This document shows positions 27,604 to 37,092 of a stretch of 64,000 nt of DNA, piece after piece (positions within the stretch are counted from its first letter, which is position 1; every line of letters begins with the position of its first letter). The translations under genes were made by a program, and so were the position numbers. Source of the DNA: Clostridium mobile (lineage in GTDB: Bacteria > Bacillota > Clostridia > Clostridiales > Clostridiaceae); contig NZ_JAHLQF010000002.1 in NCBI RefSeq assembly GCF_018918285.1, positions 992,001 through 1,056,000 of the forward strand, written 5' to 3'. Below the pieces are notes generated by a model. It was given only the letters and a program-made list of their open reading frames with translations, made no database searches and had not been told where the DNA came from.

Positions 27604-28731
27604 ATGGCAGATCAAAGATTAAATAAATTAGCAAAGCTATTGGTAAACTATTCAACAGAGGTGAAACCTGGGGATTTTGTATTAGTTCAATGTGAAGAAG
27701 TATGCATACCTTGGATGGCAGAAGTAGTAAAAGAAGCATTAAAAGCCGGAGCTCATGTAGAGACACTAATAGATTCAGGAGAAATTGATAATATTAAATT
27801 AAAATATTCATCAAAGGAACAATTAGAAGAGGAGAAGTTTATCCAAAAACAAGCCATAGAAAAGGCAGATGTATGGTTAACCGCTTGGGGAACCATAAAT
27901 ACTAAAATAAACTCTAGTGTAGATTCTGATAAGATAAAGTCTTCATCAAAAGGAAGCTCAAGCTGGAGAAAGATATACTCAGAAAGAACAGGAGATGGGT
28001 CATTAAGATGGTGTGGAACTCAGTTTCCTACTCATGCAGATGCTCAAGAAGGATCTATGAGCTTAGATGAATATGAAGACTTTGTATATGGAGCTGGTCT
28101 TTTAGATAGCGATGATCCTGTGGAAGAGTGGAAAAAAATAAGCAGAGAGCAAGAGAGATGGGTAAAATATTTAGATAGTAAAAAAGAATTACATATATTA
28201 TCTGAAGGTACAGATATAAAGGTGAAAATAGAAGGAAGAAAGTGGATCAACTGTGACGGTAAAGCAAATTTTCCTGATGGTGAGATATTTACCTCTCCTG
28301 TGGAAGATGGAATAGATGGATACATAACTTTTAGTTTCCCAGGTATATATGCTGGAAAAGAAATTGAAGGCATAAAACTAAAAGTAGAGAAAGGCAAAGT
28401 TGTAGAAGCAACAGCGGATAAAGGAGAAGACTTATTAAAAGCATTGCTTTTGACAGATGAAGGAGCGTCATATTTTGGCGAGGTTGCCATTGGGACAAAT
28501 TATGGAATAAAACAATTTACTAGGAATATGCTCTTTGATGAAAAAATTGGTGGTACAATTCATATGGCTATAGGGGATTCCATGCCTGAAGCTGGCGGAA
28601 AAAATAGGAGCACAATCCATTGGGATATGCTATGCAATATGAGAAATGGTGGAAAGCTATATGCCGATGGTGAATTATTCTATGAAAACGGAGAATTTAT
28701 TTACGAAGTATTAGAAAAGTATAATCTATAA
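27604..28731 (+). CDS. M29 family aminopeptidase
   Basis: A 375-residue thermophilic-type metalloaminopeptidase. The metal ligands are visible in order: Glu in NFPDGEIFTSP, Glu in GEVAIGTNYGIKQF, His in GGTIHMAIGDSMPEAGG, and the SxIHWDM motif with His and Asp near residue 340. The N-terminal domain is shorter than that of family members of about 410 residues. Cytosolic, with no signal peptide; releases N-terminal amino acids from peptides. The GGAGGG site precedes ATG. A strong terminator follows, shared with the convergent dacF-like gene. Confidence 0.9.
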   Translation: MADQRLNKLAKLLVNYSTEVKPGDFVLVQCEEVCIPWMAEVVKEALKAGAHVETLIDSGEIDNIKLKYSSKEQLEEEKFIQKQAIEKADVWLTAWGTINTKINSSVDSDKIKSSSKGSSSWRKIYSERTGDGSLRWCGTQFPTHADAQEGSMSLDEYEDFVYGAGLLDSDDPVEEWKKISREQERWVKYLDSKKELHILSEGTDIKVKIEGRKWINCDGKANFPDGEIFTSPVEDGIDGYITFSFPGIYAGKEIEGIKLKVEKGKVVEATADKGEDLLKALLLTDEGASYFGEVAIGTNYGIKQFTRNMLFDEKIGGTIHMAIGDSMPEAGGKNRSTIHWDMLCNMRNGGKLYADGELFYENGEFIYEVLEKYNL

Positions 28732-28732
28732 A

Positions 28733-28765
28733 AAATAAGGAAGCATCTGCTTCCTTATTTTTTAT
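28733..28765. terminator. Bidirectional terminator between M29 aminopeptidase and D-Ala-D-Ala carboxypeptidase
   Basis: Perfect 13-bp stem (28733-28745 with 28748-28760) flanked by A- and T-runs on both strands. Confidence 0.85.
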
Positions 28766-30015
28766 AGATATTTAGATTTTCTTCTTCTTCTTTTACGTCT
28801 AGTAATAGTCTTTATAATAGACATAATTAATAGGATAACTATTATCAAACCTATGAAAGTTCCTATGTACAGTATTAAATTAGACTTTATTATTTCTCCT
28901 TTTGAGATAGTTGTATAAAGTTTATATTCTTTTACTGCTTCTCTTTCTTTTAAGCTTAGTGTTCCTATACTAGTATTTTCGTCTATTTTCCAAGGATTTA
29001 CCGTATCTAATTTAATCTCTTCTTTAGCTTCCTTTTTGTTTACCTCATTATCATAATAGAGTACATCTTCTTTTAAGATTAGAGGAACCTCAATTTCTTT
29101 AACTGGGCCAAAGAAAACCAATGGTTTGTAGCTTAGCTTTTCAGTCTTTATAGGCGTATCTTTTTGGTGAAGACTGATTTTCTTAGCATTAAAGCTCCAG
29201 TCTATAATCTCTTTCATATCTTCAAATACAAAAGAATCCTGGCTATCATAAACAGAGTTTAGCACCACTCCAAGAATTTGTCGTCCATCTCGCTCATACA
29301 TAGCTACAAGACATCTTCCGGCCTTTGAAGTATACCCTGTTTTTCCACCTACATTTCCATCTTTACCTACAAGTTTATTTCTATTCTCAATAATAAAAGT
29401 TGTTCCCTTAGAGGTCTTAATTGTACTAGTTTCTTTATTCATGGATTCTTTTACCCAAGAATTTTTATAGGCTTCTCTTCCTATAACAGTTAAATCATAA
29501 GCGGTAGTATAGTGCTCAGGATCATGTAAGCCATTAGGAGTAATAAAATGAGTATTCTTTAATCCTAAGCTTTTTATTTTATTATTCATATCTTCGGTAA
29601 ATTTTTCGCTACTACCTGATACATTATCTGCAATCATATAGGCTATATCGTTACCTGAGAAAAGAAGTAGCCCATCCATAACATCCTCAGCAGTCATAGT
29701 CTCCCCGATGTCTATCGGATGTAAATTTAGATTTAGAGAGTACTCAGGCTGAGATTTTGCGGATTCTGTATATTTAAGTGCATCTCCCTTATCGAATTTT
29801 TCTGCAAGTAGTAAAGCTGTTAATAATTTAGTTGTACTCGCCGGATACATCTTGCTGTCCACAGATTTAGCATAGATTATTTCACCTGTTTTCATATCAA
29901 TTGTAATACCAGCTTTTCCATAAATATCAGGCTTACTTTCAGCTGCAAATGCAGAGGTGCAAAATGAAAATATTAATACGATGGTTAATAATAATGAAGT
30001 ACATCTCTTTTTCAA
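28762..30015 (-). CDS. dacF: D-alanyl-D-alanine carboxypeptidase (DacF/PBP5 type)
   Basis: Peptidoglycan-trimming serine peptidase (S11). A signal peptide (KKRCTSLLLTIVLIFSFC, cut after AFA near residue 24) is followed by the catalytic S60-x-x-K63 in YPASTTKLL, SGN at 120-122, and KTG at 225-227. A C-terminal membrane segment near residues 377-399 is followed by a very basic tail (RKRRRRKSK), whereas classical PBP5 proteins end in an amphipathic helix, so this one is anchored by a true membrane helix at the C-terminus. It stands alone, divergent from the Nudix gene. The symbol follows the clostridial habit and is approximate. Confidence 0.9.
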   Translation of the reverse strand: MKKRCTSLLLTIVLIFSFCTSAFAAESKPDIYGKAGITIDMKTGEIIYAKSVDSKMYPASTTKLLTALLLAEKFDKGDALKYTESAKSQPEYSLNLNLHPIDIGETMTAEDVMDGLLLFSGNDIAYMIADNVSGSSEKFTEDMNNKIKSLGLKNTHFITPNGLHDPEHYTTAYDLTVIGREAYKNSWVKESMNKETSTIKTSKGTTFIIENRNKLVGKDGNVGGKTGYTSKAGRCLVAMYERDGRQILGVVLNSVYDSQDSFVFEDMKEIIDWSFNAKKISLHQKDTPIKTEKLSYKPLVFFGPVKEIEVPLILKEDVLYYDNEVNKKEAKEEIKLDTVNPWKIDENTSIGTLSLKEREAVKEYKLYTTISKGEIIKSNLILYIGTFIGLIIVILLIMSIIKTITRRKRRRRKSKYL

Positions 30016-30183
30016 AGTTCATCTCTCCAATTTCTTTATGTTTTGTTTTCGATATTTTATCCATTAAAGTATAACATGGAGAAAGTGTTTTTACAAATGA
30101 AGAAAATATTAAATTTTAAAATAATAATTGATATAATTTTTGATATAATATAATTTGAAGTATATAGTTTTGGTGGTGAATAT

Positions 30184-30813
30184 ATGTTAAATAATATCAT
30201 GTCCATTTTTGCTAAAAGAAATAAAGGAATAATAGGAAATTATGAGAAAAGTTCAGTAATAATCTTTTTGATATCAGATAATGAGAATTTAGAAGTTTTA
30301 TTTCAAGTAAGAGCTTTTAATTTACAACATCAACCAGGAGATATATCCTTGCCAGGTGGAAGGATTGAAAATGGAGAAACTGAAGAGGAAGCTGCAATTA
30401 GAGAATCTATTGAAGAATTGAATATAAAAAGGGAAGATTTTAAAATAATAGGAGAAATGGATTCTTTAGTAACCCATTATAATAGAATAATATATCCATT
30501 TGTTGCATTACTCAATAAAAATCAAATAGATCCTAGTGAAGATGAAGTTGATCATGTATTTAAGGTACCTCTTAAATATTTTTTGGAAAATGAACCAGAG
30601 GTCTATGAAATAAAAATTATGCCTCAAGTACCTGAAAATTTCCCATATCATTTAATAGTTGGAGGAAAAGATTATAAATTTAGTAAATCGAATATAGAAC
30701 AGTATTTTTACCAATACAACGGATATGTTATATGGGGAATGACAGCTCAAATTATTAAATCTTTTGTAGATATCATAAGAAGTGAAGGGCTAAAAGAGGA
30801 TAATGAAAAATGA
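30184..30813 (+). CDS. Nudix hydrolase, probably CoA pyrophosphatase-like
   Basis: The Nudix box runs from G59 to about residue 81: G59 x5 E65 x7 R73-E74 x2 E77-E78, with Asn where the box normally has its last Gly. Upstream lies LQHQPGDISLPGGR and downstream DPSEDEVDHVFKVPL, both characteristic of the NudL/PCD1-type CoA pyrophosphatases. 209 residues, normal for that group. A GGTGGTG site precedes ATG. Hydrolysis of CoA or its derivatives is a family-based inference. Confidence 0.88.
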   Translation: MLNNIMSIFAKRNKGIIGNYEKSSVIIFLISDNENLEVLFQVRAFNLQHQPGDISLPGGRIENGETEEEAAIRESIEELNIKREDFKIIGEMDSLVTHYNRIIYPFVALLNKNQIDPSEDEVDHVFKVPLKYFLENEPEVYEIKIMPQVPENFPYHLIVGGKDYKFSKSNIEQYFYQYNGYVIWGMTAQIIKSFVDIIRSEGLKEDNEK

Positions 30814-30822
30814 AAATAAAGG

Positions 30823-30885
30823 GTGAAGAGTATAGAGAAAAATTTTAGTTTTACTAAAATTTATATTCTATACTCTTCACTTTTT
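30823..30885. terminator. Long bidirectional terminator after the Nudix gene
   Basis: Outer arms 30823-30836 and 30867-30880 are perfectly complementary, with a further inner stem (AAATTTTAG and its complement), followed by a TTTTT run. It ends the Nudix gene and lies close to the end of the convergent gene at 30904. Confidence 0.85.
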
Positions 30886-30903
30886 ATTATATAAATTTTT
30901 TAA

Positions 30904-31248
30904 TTATAATACTTTCTTCTTTGGCATAAATAACATAACGGATGCTGCTATCATAGCTATATAAACAAAAGGAAAAATTATTGATATCAAACCGGTAGTG
31001 GTGTAGAAAAACTTAAAAAATGCAAATAGTGCGATGGAGATAACAGCCCAACCTAAAGATAAGTATTCCATCATCTTATTTTTTTCAGTCCATAAGGCTA
31101 CATCTTTCATCTCTCCAATTACTTTTTTTCTATCTTTACTTTTTGGGTCAGATTTAATGGAGAGCATTTTAAAGTAGACGTAGAAAACAATTGATAGTAA
31201 ACCTACTCCAAGAAAAAAATAAGAAAAAGATATCCTAGTTATATTCAT
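30904..31248 (-). CDS. Small three-helix membrane protein of unknown function
   Basis: I do not recognise the family. The protein has three hydrophobic segments (roughly residues 5-25, 63-82 and 87-108) and a basic loop with KSDPKSKDRKKVIGEMKDVALWTEKNK between the first two, suggesting a cytosolic loop. Start at 31248 is chosen because GAGGTGAT lies directly upstream; an in-frame GTG at 31257 falls inside that site. Its terminator is shared with the Nudix gene. Confidence 0.65.
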   Translation of the reverse strand: MNITRISFSYFFLGVGLLSIVFYVYFKMLSIKSDPKSKDRKKVIGEMKDVALWTEKNKMMEYLSLGWAVISIALFAFFKFFYTTTGLISIIFPFVYIAMIAASVMLFMPKKKVL

Positions 31249-31440
31249 ACAAATCACCTCATGATCTTTATTAACATTATGTACTTATTTTTATACTAAA
31301 ATCTAAATTTATTCATATTAATTAAATCGTAAAAATTTAATGAATTATCAAAATATATATTCATTTTTCTTTTAGAGTAATGTATAATATGGGTAATAAA
31401 TACTTACATTAAATTAAGCTTGGGGAAGGGGTTGTTTTCT

Positions 31441-31659
31441 ATGACAGAATGTCCTTTTTTATCATCATACGATGATAAGGTGGAGTGTTTTGCAGATTGT
31501 GCACTATTTAACTACAAAGATAACAATGGGTTATGTCCATTTAAATCCTTAGAAGCATATAATATAGAGAAGATGGAATATTATGATAGTGCTCTAGATG
31601 ATATAGATTTAAAATTTATAAAAAGCTCCTACTTAGAAAAGAAAAATGAATATTTTTAA
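31441..31659 (+). CDS. Small cysteine-containing protein of unknown function
   Basis: A 72-residue protein with the cysteine pattern ECPFLSSYDDKVECFADC then GLCPFK, four cysteines that could hold a metal or Fe-S cluster. I have a loose impression of similar short clostridial proteins but no function. AAGGGG ends 10 bases upstream of the ATG at 31441; TTG codons at 31420 and 31432 overlap the ribosome site and are rejected. It ends in a palindromic terminator shared with the convergent pncB gene. Confidence 0.65.
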   Translation: MTECPFLSSYDDKVECFADCALFNYKDNNGLCPFKSLEAYNIEKMEYYDSALDDIDLKFIKSSYLEKKNEYF

Positions 31660-31663
31660 ACAA

Positions 31664-31694
31664 TAAAAAAAGGCAGTTAACTGCCTTTTATTCT
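31664..31694. terminator. Bidirectional terminator before pncB end
   Basis: Perfect 20-base palindrome at 31669-31688 between an A-run and a T-rich tail; it overlaps the pncB stop codon. Confidence 0.8.
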
Positions 31695-33172
31695 TCCTCG
31701 TTATATATACTAGAATATTTATTTATTAAATTATGTTTTATAGACCATAATTTATGTGACAAGTCTACATAATAATTATGAGGATTTTCAAACCTTAGAA
31801 CTTCATGCCATAATTTTTCGCTTTCACTCTCGGCAACTTTACTTATTTCTAATACATCAGGACAATCGTAAACTAGGTTACCTTTATCAAATATTTGAAC
31901 CAATAGCTCTTTAGCATAGAAGTTCTTAACCTTCTTCTTTTTCCAAGTAAATACTGGGTCGAATAGAGTTAAAGGTTTATTCTCATCTATGATTTCATCA
32001 TTTAAAGTTATTAAATCCGCGATTGCTTTATCAGTTTCTTTATCAAAAATCCTATAGACCTTCTTAAAACCTGGATTAGTTATTTTTTCTTCATTTTCGC
32101 TAATTTTAATCTTTGGAACTATGGCGTGGTTATCTTCTATAGCAACTAATTTATAAACGCCACCAAAGACTGGTTCGGATCTAGCGGTTATTAATCTTTC
32201 TCCGACTCCAAAGCCATCGATTTTAGCTCCTTGCCTCAATACGGACCTTATTATGTACTCATCTAGAGAATTTGAAACTATGATTTTAACATCTTCATAG
32301 CCTGCCTCATCTAGCATTTCTCTACATTTTATTGATAAGTAGGTTATATCACCACTATCGATTCTTATCCCTTTAGGTCTATAACCTTTAGGTTTTAAAA
32401 TATCATCAAAAACCTTTATAGCATTAGGTAGCCCTGATTTTAAAACATTATAAGTATCTATTAACAGCACACAATTGTCTGGATATGCTTTTGCCCATGT
32501 TTCAAAAGCCTCATACTCAGTAGGGAAGAGCTGAACCCAACTGTGAGCCATAGTACCTGCGGAAGGCACACCAAACATTTGCTCAGCTATAGTGCAAGCT
32601 GTTGAATTACATCCACCAATTATTGCAGCACGAGCACCGTAGATAGCTCCATCATACCCTTGGGCTCTTCTTGAACCGAATTCCATAACAGATCTACCAT
32701 CAGCTGCTCTGCATATTCTATTTGCTTTTGTAGCAATTAAAGTTTGATGATTAATAGATAGCAAAATCATGGTTTCAACAAATTGAGCCTGTATTATAGG
32801 ACCTCTTACTGTTACTAGAGGTTCATTAGGGAATACCGGATTTCCCTCTGGTATAGCCCAAACATCGCAACAAAATTTAAAATCCTTTAAATAATTCAAA
32901 AACTCTTCTGAGAAAATATTTTTACTTCTTAAGTATTCAATATCCTCCTTTGAGAAAGATAGATTATTTAAATATTCGATAAGTTGCTGTAGACCAGCCA
33001 TAATGCAGTAACCACCACCATCGGGTACTCTTCTAAAGAACATATCAAAATATGCTATTTTATTTTCTATTCCACTTGAAAAATATCCATTACCCATGGT
33101 TAATTCATAAAAATCTACCAACATAGTGAGATTTCTTTCGTTACGAACATTAAAATTTTTAATGTATTCCAT
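31688..33172 (-). CDS. pncB: Nicotinate phosphoribosyltransferase
   Basis: Converts nicotinate and PRPP into nicotinate mononucleotide, the entry step of NAD salvage. The 494-residue protein shows the N-terminal LTMLVDFYELTMGNGYF typical of the family, EFGSRRAQGYDGAIYGARAAIIGGCNSTA, LIDTYNVLKSGLPNAIKVF, IRIDSGDITYLS and GFGVGERL. A single monocistronic gene on the minus strand, with an AAGGAG site before ATG. Its upstream region does not carry the ACTAGTG palindrome found before the niacin-type transporter gene at 54051. Confidence 0.95.
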   Translation of the reverse strand: MEYIKNFNVRNERNLTMLVDFYELTMGNGYFSSGIENKIAYFDMFFRRVPDGGGYCIMAGLQQLIEYLNNLSFSKEDIEYLRSKNIFSEEFLNYLKDFKFCCDVWAIPEGNPVFPNEPLVTVRGPIIQAQFVETMILLSINHQTLIATKANRICRAADGRSVMEFGSRRAQGYDGAIYGARAAIIGGCNSTACTIAEQMFGVPSAGTMAHSWVQLFPTEYEAFETWAKAYPDNCVLLIDTYNVLKSGLPNAIKVFDDILKPKGYRPKGIRIDSGDITYLSIKCREMLDEAGYEDVKIIVSNSLDEYIIRSVLRQGAKIDGFGVGERLITARSEPVFGGVYKLVAIEDNHAIVPKIKISENEEKITNPGFKKVYRIFDKETDKAIADLITLNDEIIDENKPLTLFDPVFTWKKKKVKNFYAKELLVQIFDKGNLVYDCPDVLEISKVAESESEKLWHEVLRFENPHNYYVDLSHKLWSIKHNLINKYSSIYNEEE

Positions 33173-33379
33173 AGCAATTTCTCCTTGTTAAATAAATTTA
33201 AAGTTATTAATATTTTAAACCTTAGTTAGTATTATTACAAGAATAAAAGAAATGAATCAAAATTTTCTACTTGAACATAATATATTATTGATACCAAACT
33301 TTATGAAATAAATAAAGTATATCATAAAAAGTAAATTTCAATCGATTAAATGTATATAATGGGTTACATGCACGAATAA

Positions 33380-33407
33380 TTGACATATTTAATATATATG
33401 TTATACT
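33380..33407 (+). promoter_or_regulatory. Promoter of the gene at 33455
   Basis: TTGACA at 33380-33385 and TATACT at 33402-33407 with a 16-base spacer. The rest of the 282-base gap between pncB and this gene (33173-33379) shows only AT-rich sequence. Confidence 0.65.
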
Positions 33408-33454
33408 ATATATTAAGCTATTCATTAATTCCAAAATAATAGGAGGTAAAAAAT

Positions 33455-33754
33455 ATGATAGCTTTTAAAAAGATGTGGAATGATGTAGAAGATATTATTT
33501 CAAAAGATGAAATAAAAGATATTTATATTGTGGAAAAATATAGAGATGGATTTGTTGTGGAAGATAACTTAACTAACTATTTTGTTGGTAAACAAGACTT
33601 TGTAAACTTTTGGTGTAATATGTTATATTTTAATGAGATATCTTTAGATGACTTAAATGTAAAGAAAGAACCTAATTTTAAGTATGTATGCGCAGTTATA
33701 AAAGAGTTACCATACATAAAAGTAAATTCAGGTATAATTAGCTTTATGGAATAG
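33455..33754 (+). CDS. Hypothetical protein, 99 residues
   Basis: I do not recognise this protein. It is soluble, mixed alpha/beta by appearance, without signal peptide or membrane segment, beginning MIAFKKMWNDVEDIISKDEI. A well-spaced AGGAGG site and a good promoter at 33380 support that it is a real gene. It is ended by the hairpin at 33798 and is thus monocistronic. Confidence 0.65.
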   Translation: MIAFKKMWNDVEDIISKDEIKDIYIVEKYRDGFVVEDNLTNYFVGKQDFVNFWCNMLYFNEISLDDLNVKKEPNFKYVCAVIKELPYIKVNSGIISFME

Positions 33755-33797
33755 TTTGTTGAATAAATAAAAAATTTGGTATATAATTTAAAATAAT

Positions 33798-33829
33798 AAG
33801 CTCATATTCTTAGAATATGAGCTTTTAAA
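33798..33829 (+). terminator. Terminator between the 99-residue gene and the FtsA-like gene
   Basis: 12-bp perfect stem (33798-33809 with 33813-33824), 3-base loop, TTTT tail. Confidence 0.8.
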
Positions 33830-33853
33830 TTGTAGTAAAGAGGTAGAAGAATT

Positions 33854-35902
33854 ATGATGAGTGCAAATATAGATCCAAAAGATATGATATTTGCTTTGGA
33901 TATAGGAACAAAATCTGTCATTGGTGTATTAGGAGTTGTTAAGGATAAAAAACTCTATATTCATGACGAGATATATGTTGAACATGAAGAAAGAGCTATG
34001 ATTGATGGGCAAATTCATGATATATCTTTAGTTGCTAATGCAGTTAATAAAGTAAAAAAAGGACTAGAAGAAAAATCTAATATTAAATTAACAAGAGTTG
34101 CAATAGCAGCAGCAGGTAGATTTTTAAAAACCATAACTGTAAAATCAGAGATTTCTCTAGATGAGAATAGAGAGATAGATAAGGACATTATAAGGAGTTT
34201 AGAATTAACTGCAGTAAAAAAAGCAGAAGATTTATTAGGTGAAGATGAAAATGGAAAACTCTATTGTGTGGGCTATAGTATTGTAAATTATTATTTAAAC
34301 GGATATGTTATCGGAAATTTACTTTCCCAAAAAGGTAACAATATAGGAGTAGAAGTAATTGCAACATTCCTTCCAAAATCCGTTATAGACAGTCTTTATT
34401 CAGTAATGGATAAAGTAAGTCTAGAAATTATAAGCTTAACCTTAGAGCCGATTGCAGCTATCGAAGCAGCCATTCCTAAAAACTTAAGACTATTAAATTT
34501 AGCTTTAGTAGATATTGGGGCAGGAACCTCTGATATTGCCATAAGCAGTAAAGATACTGTTGTAGCTTATGGTATGGTTTCCGTGGCAGGAGATGAAGTA
34601 ACAGAGGTTATTGCTCAAAACTGTCTAGTACCTTTTAATGGAGCAGAGGGAATAAAAAAGGCTGCAAGCCAAGAAGAAGTTATAAAATATACGGACATAC
34701 TTGGAATGGAAAATGAAATAAGTGCAGAAGAAATAAAGAAGATCATTGGTCCAATGGTAATAAAAATTGGAGATGAGATAGGAGAAAAGATACTAGAGTT
34801 AAATGGAGGTAAATCTCCTAATGCGGTATTTTTAGTTGGGGGAGGAGCACATACACCAGGTATCAAGGAAGCTTTATCTCAAAAACTAAATATTCCACTA
34901 CAAAGGATTGGCATAAAAGGAAGAGAGGGTGTAGACAACTGTGTATGTGATGATAACAGTTTAGGAAGTGTAGGGGTAACTGTTTTAGGAATAGCATTAG
35001 TTGCTATCAAAGAGTTAGGATATGATTTTATCAACGTTATTTTAAATGGAAATGTAATAAGTCTTTTTAACTCACATAAGCATACAGTTATGGATGTGTT
35101 ATTACAGGCTGGTATAAATCCTAAAATGCTAATAGGTAAGAATGGTAAAAATATTAGATTTATGCTTAATGAAATAAAAAGAGTTGCCTTTGGAACCCTT
35201 GCCTCTAATGCAGAGGTATGGATTAATGGCAAAAAAGAAACTATTGATTGCGAAGTTAGAGAAGGGCAAAATATTCAAATTAATTTTGCAAAAGATGGTG
35301 AAGATGCATCTCCAAAAGTTATGGAGTACATAAATCAATTATATTCCACTACTTTTTATTTAAATGATATGGTGCATACATTGGAACCTATATGCATAAT
35401 TAATGGTAACCAAGTAAGCATTGAAGAGGAGATAAAAGATGGAGATGAAGTGGAAATTATAAATCTATTAACCCTTGGAGATTTTAGTAATTACTTTGAA
35501 ATGGCTGGATATGAGTATTATCTAAATGAAGAAATTTTAAAGGATAATTACGTAATAAAAGAGGGGGATAGAATATATAGAAGAAAGATTGAAAATAATA
35601 AAGAAGAGGCTATAACGAAAGAAGAAACGAAAGAAGAAGAGTTAGCAAAAGAAGAAGAATTAATAAAGAAAGAAGAGTCAATAAATAGTGAAGCTTTCAA
35701 TGAAATAGAAGTTATAGTAAATGGGAAAAAAATATTATTAAAAGGCAAAGAGAAATACGTTTTCGTAGATATATTTGATTATATAGATATGGATTTAACA
35801 AAACTTCAAGGGAATCTAATTTTAAAGCTAAATGGAGAAAATGCTCAATATCACACTATATTAAATCCTGGAGATAATATAGAAGCCAGATGGGAGAGTT
35901 AA
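33854..35902 (+). CDS. FtsA-like actin-fold ATPase with a C-terminal extension
   Basis: The first 370 residues form an FtsA/actin fold: phosphate-1 loop IFALDIGTKSVIGVLG, an insertion region typical of FtsA (1C), phosphate-2 loop LALVDIGAGTSDIAIS near residue 215, and adenosine motif AVFLVGGGAHTPGIKEAL near residue 325. After this come about 300 residues not found in FtsA: two beta-grasp-like parts flanking a Glu/Lys repeat (KEETKEEELAKEEELIKKEE). No C-terminal amphipathic membrane helix is visible. It is a second FtsA-domain protein of the clostridial type rather than the divisome FtsA; no ftsZ is adjacent. First gene of a four-gene operon. Confidence 0.82.
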   Translation: MMSANIDPKDMIFALDIGTKSVIGVLGVVKDKKLYIHDEIYVEHEERAMIDGQIHDISLVANAVNKVKKGLEEKSNIKLTRVAIAAAGRFLKTITVKSEISLDENREIDKDIIRSLELTAVKKAEDLLGEDENGKLYCVGYSIVNYYLNGYVIGNLLSQKGNNIGVEVIATFLPKSVIDSLYSVMDKVSLEIISLTLEPIAAIEAAIPKNLRLLNLALVDIGAGTSDIAISSKDTVVAYGMVSVAGDEVTEVIAQNCLVPFNGAEGIKKAASQEEVIKYTDILGMENEISAEEIKKIIGPMVIKIGDEIGEKILELNGGKSPNAVFLVGGGAHTPGIKEALSQKLNIPLQRIGIKGREGVDNCVCDDNSLGSVGVTVLGIALVAIKELGYDFINVILNGNVISLFNSHKHTVMDVLLQAGINPKMLIGKNGKNIRFMLNEIKRVAFGTLASNAEVWINGKKETIDCEVREGQNIQINFAKDGEDASPKVMEYINQLYSTTFYLNDMVHTLEPICIINGNQVSIEEEIKDGDEVEIINLLTLGDFSNYFEMAGYEYYLNEEILKDNYVIKEGDRIYRRKIENNKEEAITKEETKEEELAKEEELIKKEESINSEAFNEIEVIVNGKKILLKGKEKYVFVDIFDYIDMDLTKLQGNLILKLNGENAQYHTILNPGDNIEARWES

Positions 35903-35903
35903 T

Positions 35904-37076
35904 ATGAATTTCTATAGTGAAGCATTGAAAATAAAAGATAGATTAATTCACTGGAGAAGAGAATTTCATATGTATCCTGAATTGGGGTACGAAGAAAAAA
36001 GAACCTCTGCAATAATAAAAAAAAAATTAGAAGAGAATGGTATTGAATATGTAGAAACTGCTCATACTGGAATATGTGCATTAATTAAAGGAAATGGAGA
36101 TAAGACTGTAGGCATTAGAGCTGATATGGATGCTCTTCCACTGATGGATAACAAAAATTGCAATTATGCATCTAAAGTAGAAGGTAAAATGCATGCTTGT
36201 GGACACGATGCCCATACCGCTATACTCATGGGAGCAGCTCTAGTATTGAATAATTTTAAACACTCTTTAAATGGAAATGTAAAATTATTTTTTGAACCAG
36301 CGGAGGAAACTACTGGTGGAGCTAAAATTATGATAGAAGAAGGAGTATTAGAAAATCCTCATGTAGATGCAATAATAGGATTACATGTGGATGAGAATAT
36401 ACCTTGTGGTAAAGTTGGTATAAAAAGAGGAGTTGTAAACGCGGCATCAAACCCATTTACTATTAAAATATTAGGCAAAGGAGCCCATGGAGCTAGGCCA
36501 CAGGATTCAGTAGATCCCATTTATATTGCCAGCAGTATAGTTATGAATCTACAATCTATAATTAGTAGAGAATTATCTCCTGTTGAGCCTGCAGTAATAA
36601 CAATAGGAACTATCCATGGAGGAACAGCTCAAAATATTATACCAGAAGAAGTAACCATTTCAGGTATAATAAGAACTATGAAAGCTGAACATAGAGAATA
36701 TGTAGTAAAAAGATTTAAAGATATAATAGAAGGAATAACTGATTCTTTAAGAGGAAAGTGTATTGTTCAAGTTGACGAAAGCTATCCTTGTTTATACAAT
36801 GACGAGAGTATGTATAATTTATTTATTAATACTTCTTTAAAGTTGTTAAAGGAAGAGAAAGTAATAGAATTACTAAATCCTAGTATGGGTGTTGAAAGTT
36901 TTGCCTACTTTTCTAATGAAAGGCCATCGGTCTTTTATTATTTAGGAGTTAGAAATGAAGAAAAAGGCATAACAAACCCTGCACACAGTAGTCTATTTGA
37001 TATAGATGAAGATAGCTTATCTTTAGGAGTTGCTTTACATTGCCAATTAGTACAGAGTTATTTAGATACAGAATAA
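35904..37076 (+). CDS. M20 family amidohydrolase (N-acyl-amino acid/hippurate hydrolase type)
   Basis: A 390-residue zinc/manganese peptidase of the M20D group. It has WRREFHMYPELGYEE at the start, the metal ligands in MHACGHDAHTA (near residues 95-105) and EPAEETTGGAKIMIEEG, and the dimerisation domain with GKGAHGARPQDSVDPI. The final ligand His is in TNPAHSSLFDIDED. It starts one base after the FtsA-like stop, with GGGAGAG inside that gene. It removes acyl groups from amino acids; the actual substrate is unknown. Confidence 0.93.
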   Translation: MNFYSEALKIKDRLIHWRREFHMYPELGYEEKRTSAIIKKKLEENGIEYVETAHTGICALIKGNGDKTVGIRADMDALPLMDNKNCNYASKVEGKMHACGHDAHTAILMGAALVLNNFKHSLNGNVKLFFEPAEETTGGAKIMIEEGVLENPHVDAIIGLHVDENIPCGKVGIKRGVVNAASNPFTIKILGKGAHGARPQDSVDPIYIASSIVMNLQSIISRELSPVEPAVITIGTIHGGTAQNIIPEEVTISGIIRTMKAEHREYVVKRFKDIIEGITDSLRGKCIVQVDESYPCLYNDESMYNLFINTSLKLLKEEKVIELLNPSMGVESFAYFSNERPSVFYYLGVRNEEKGITNPAHSSLFDIDEDSLSLGVALHCQLVQSYLDTE

Positions 37077-37092
37077 ATTAAGGAGTGTTTAT

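Noticed and set aside
28044-28490. 148-codon minus-strand frame
   Set aside because: Antisense shadow of the M29 aminopeptidase, without ribosome site or recognisable motif.
33173-33379. Search for a niacin-type palindrome upstream of pncB
   Set aside because: No ACTAGTG or other strong dyad comparable to that at 54004 is present.
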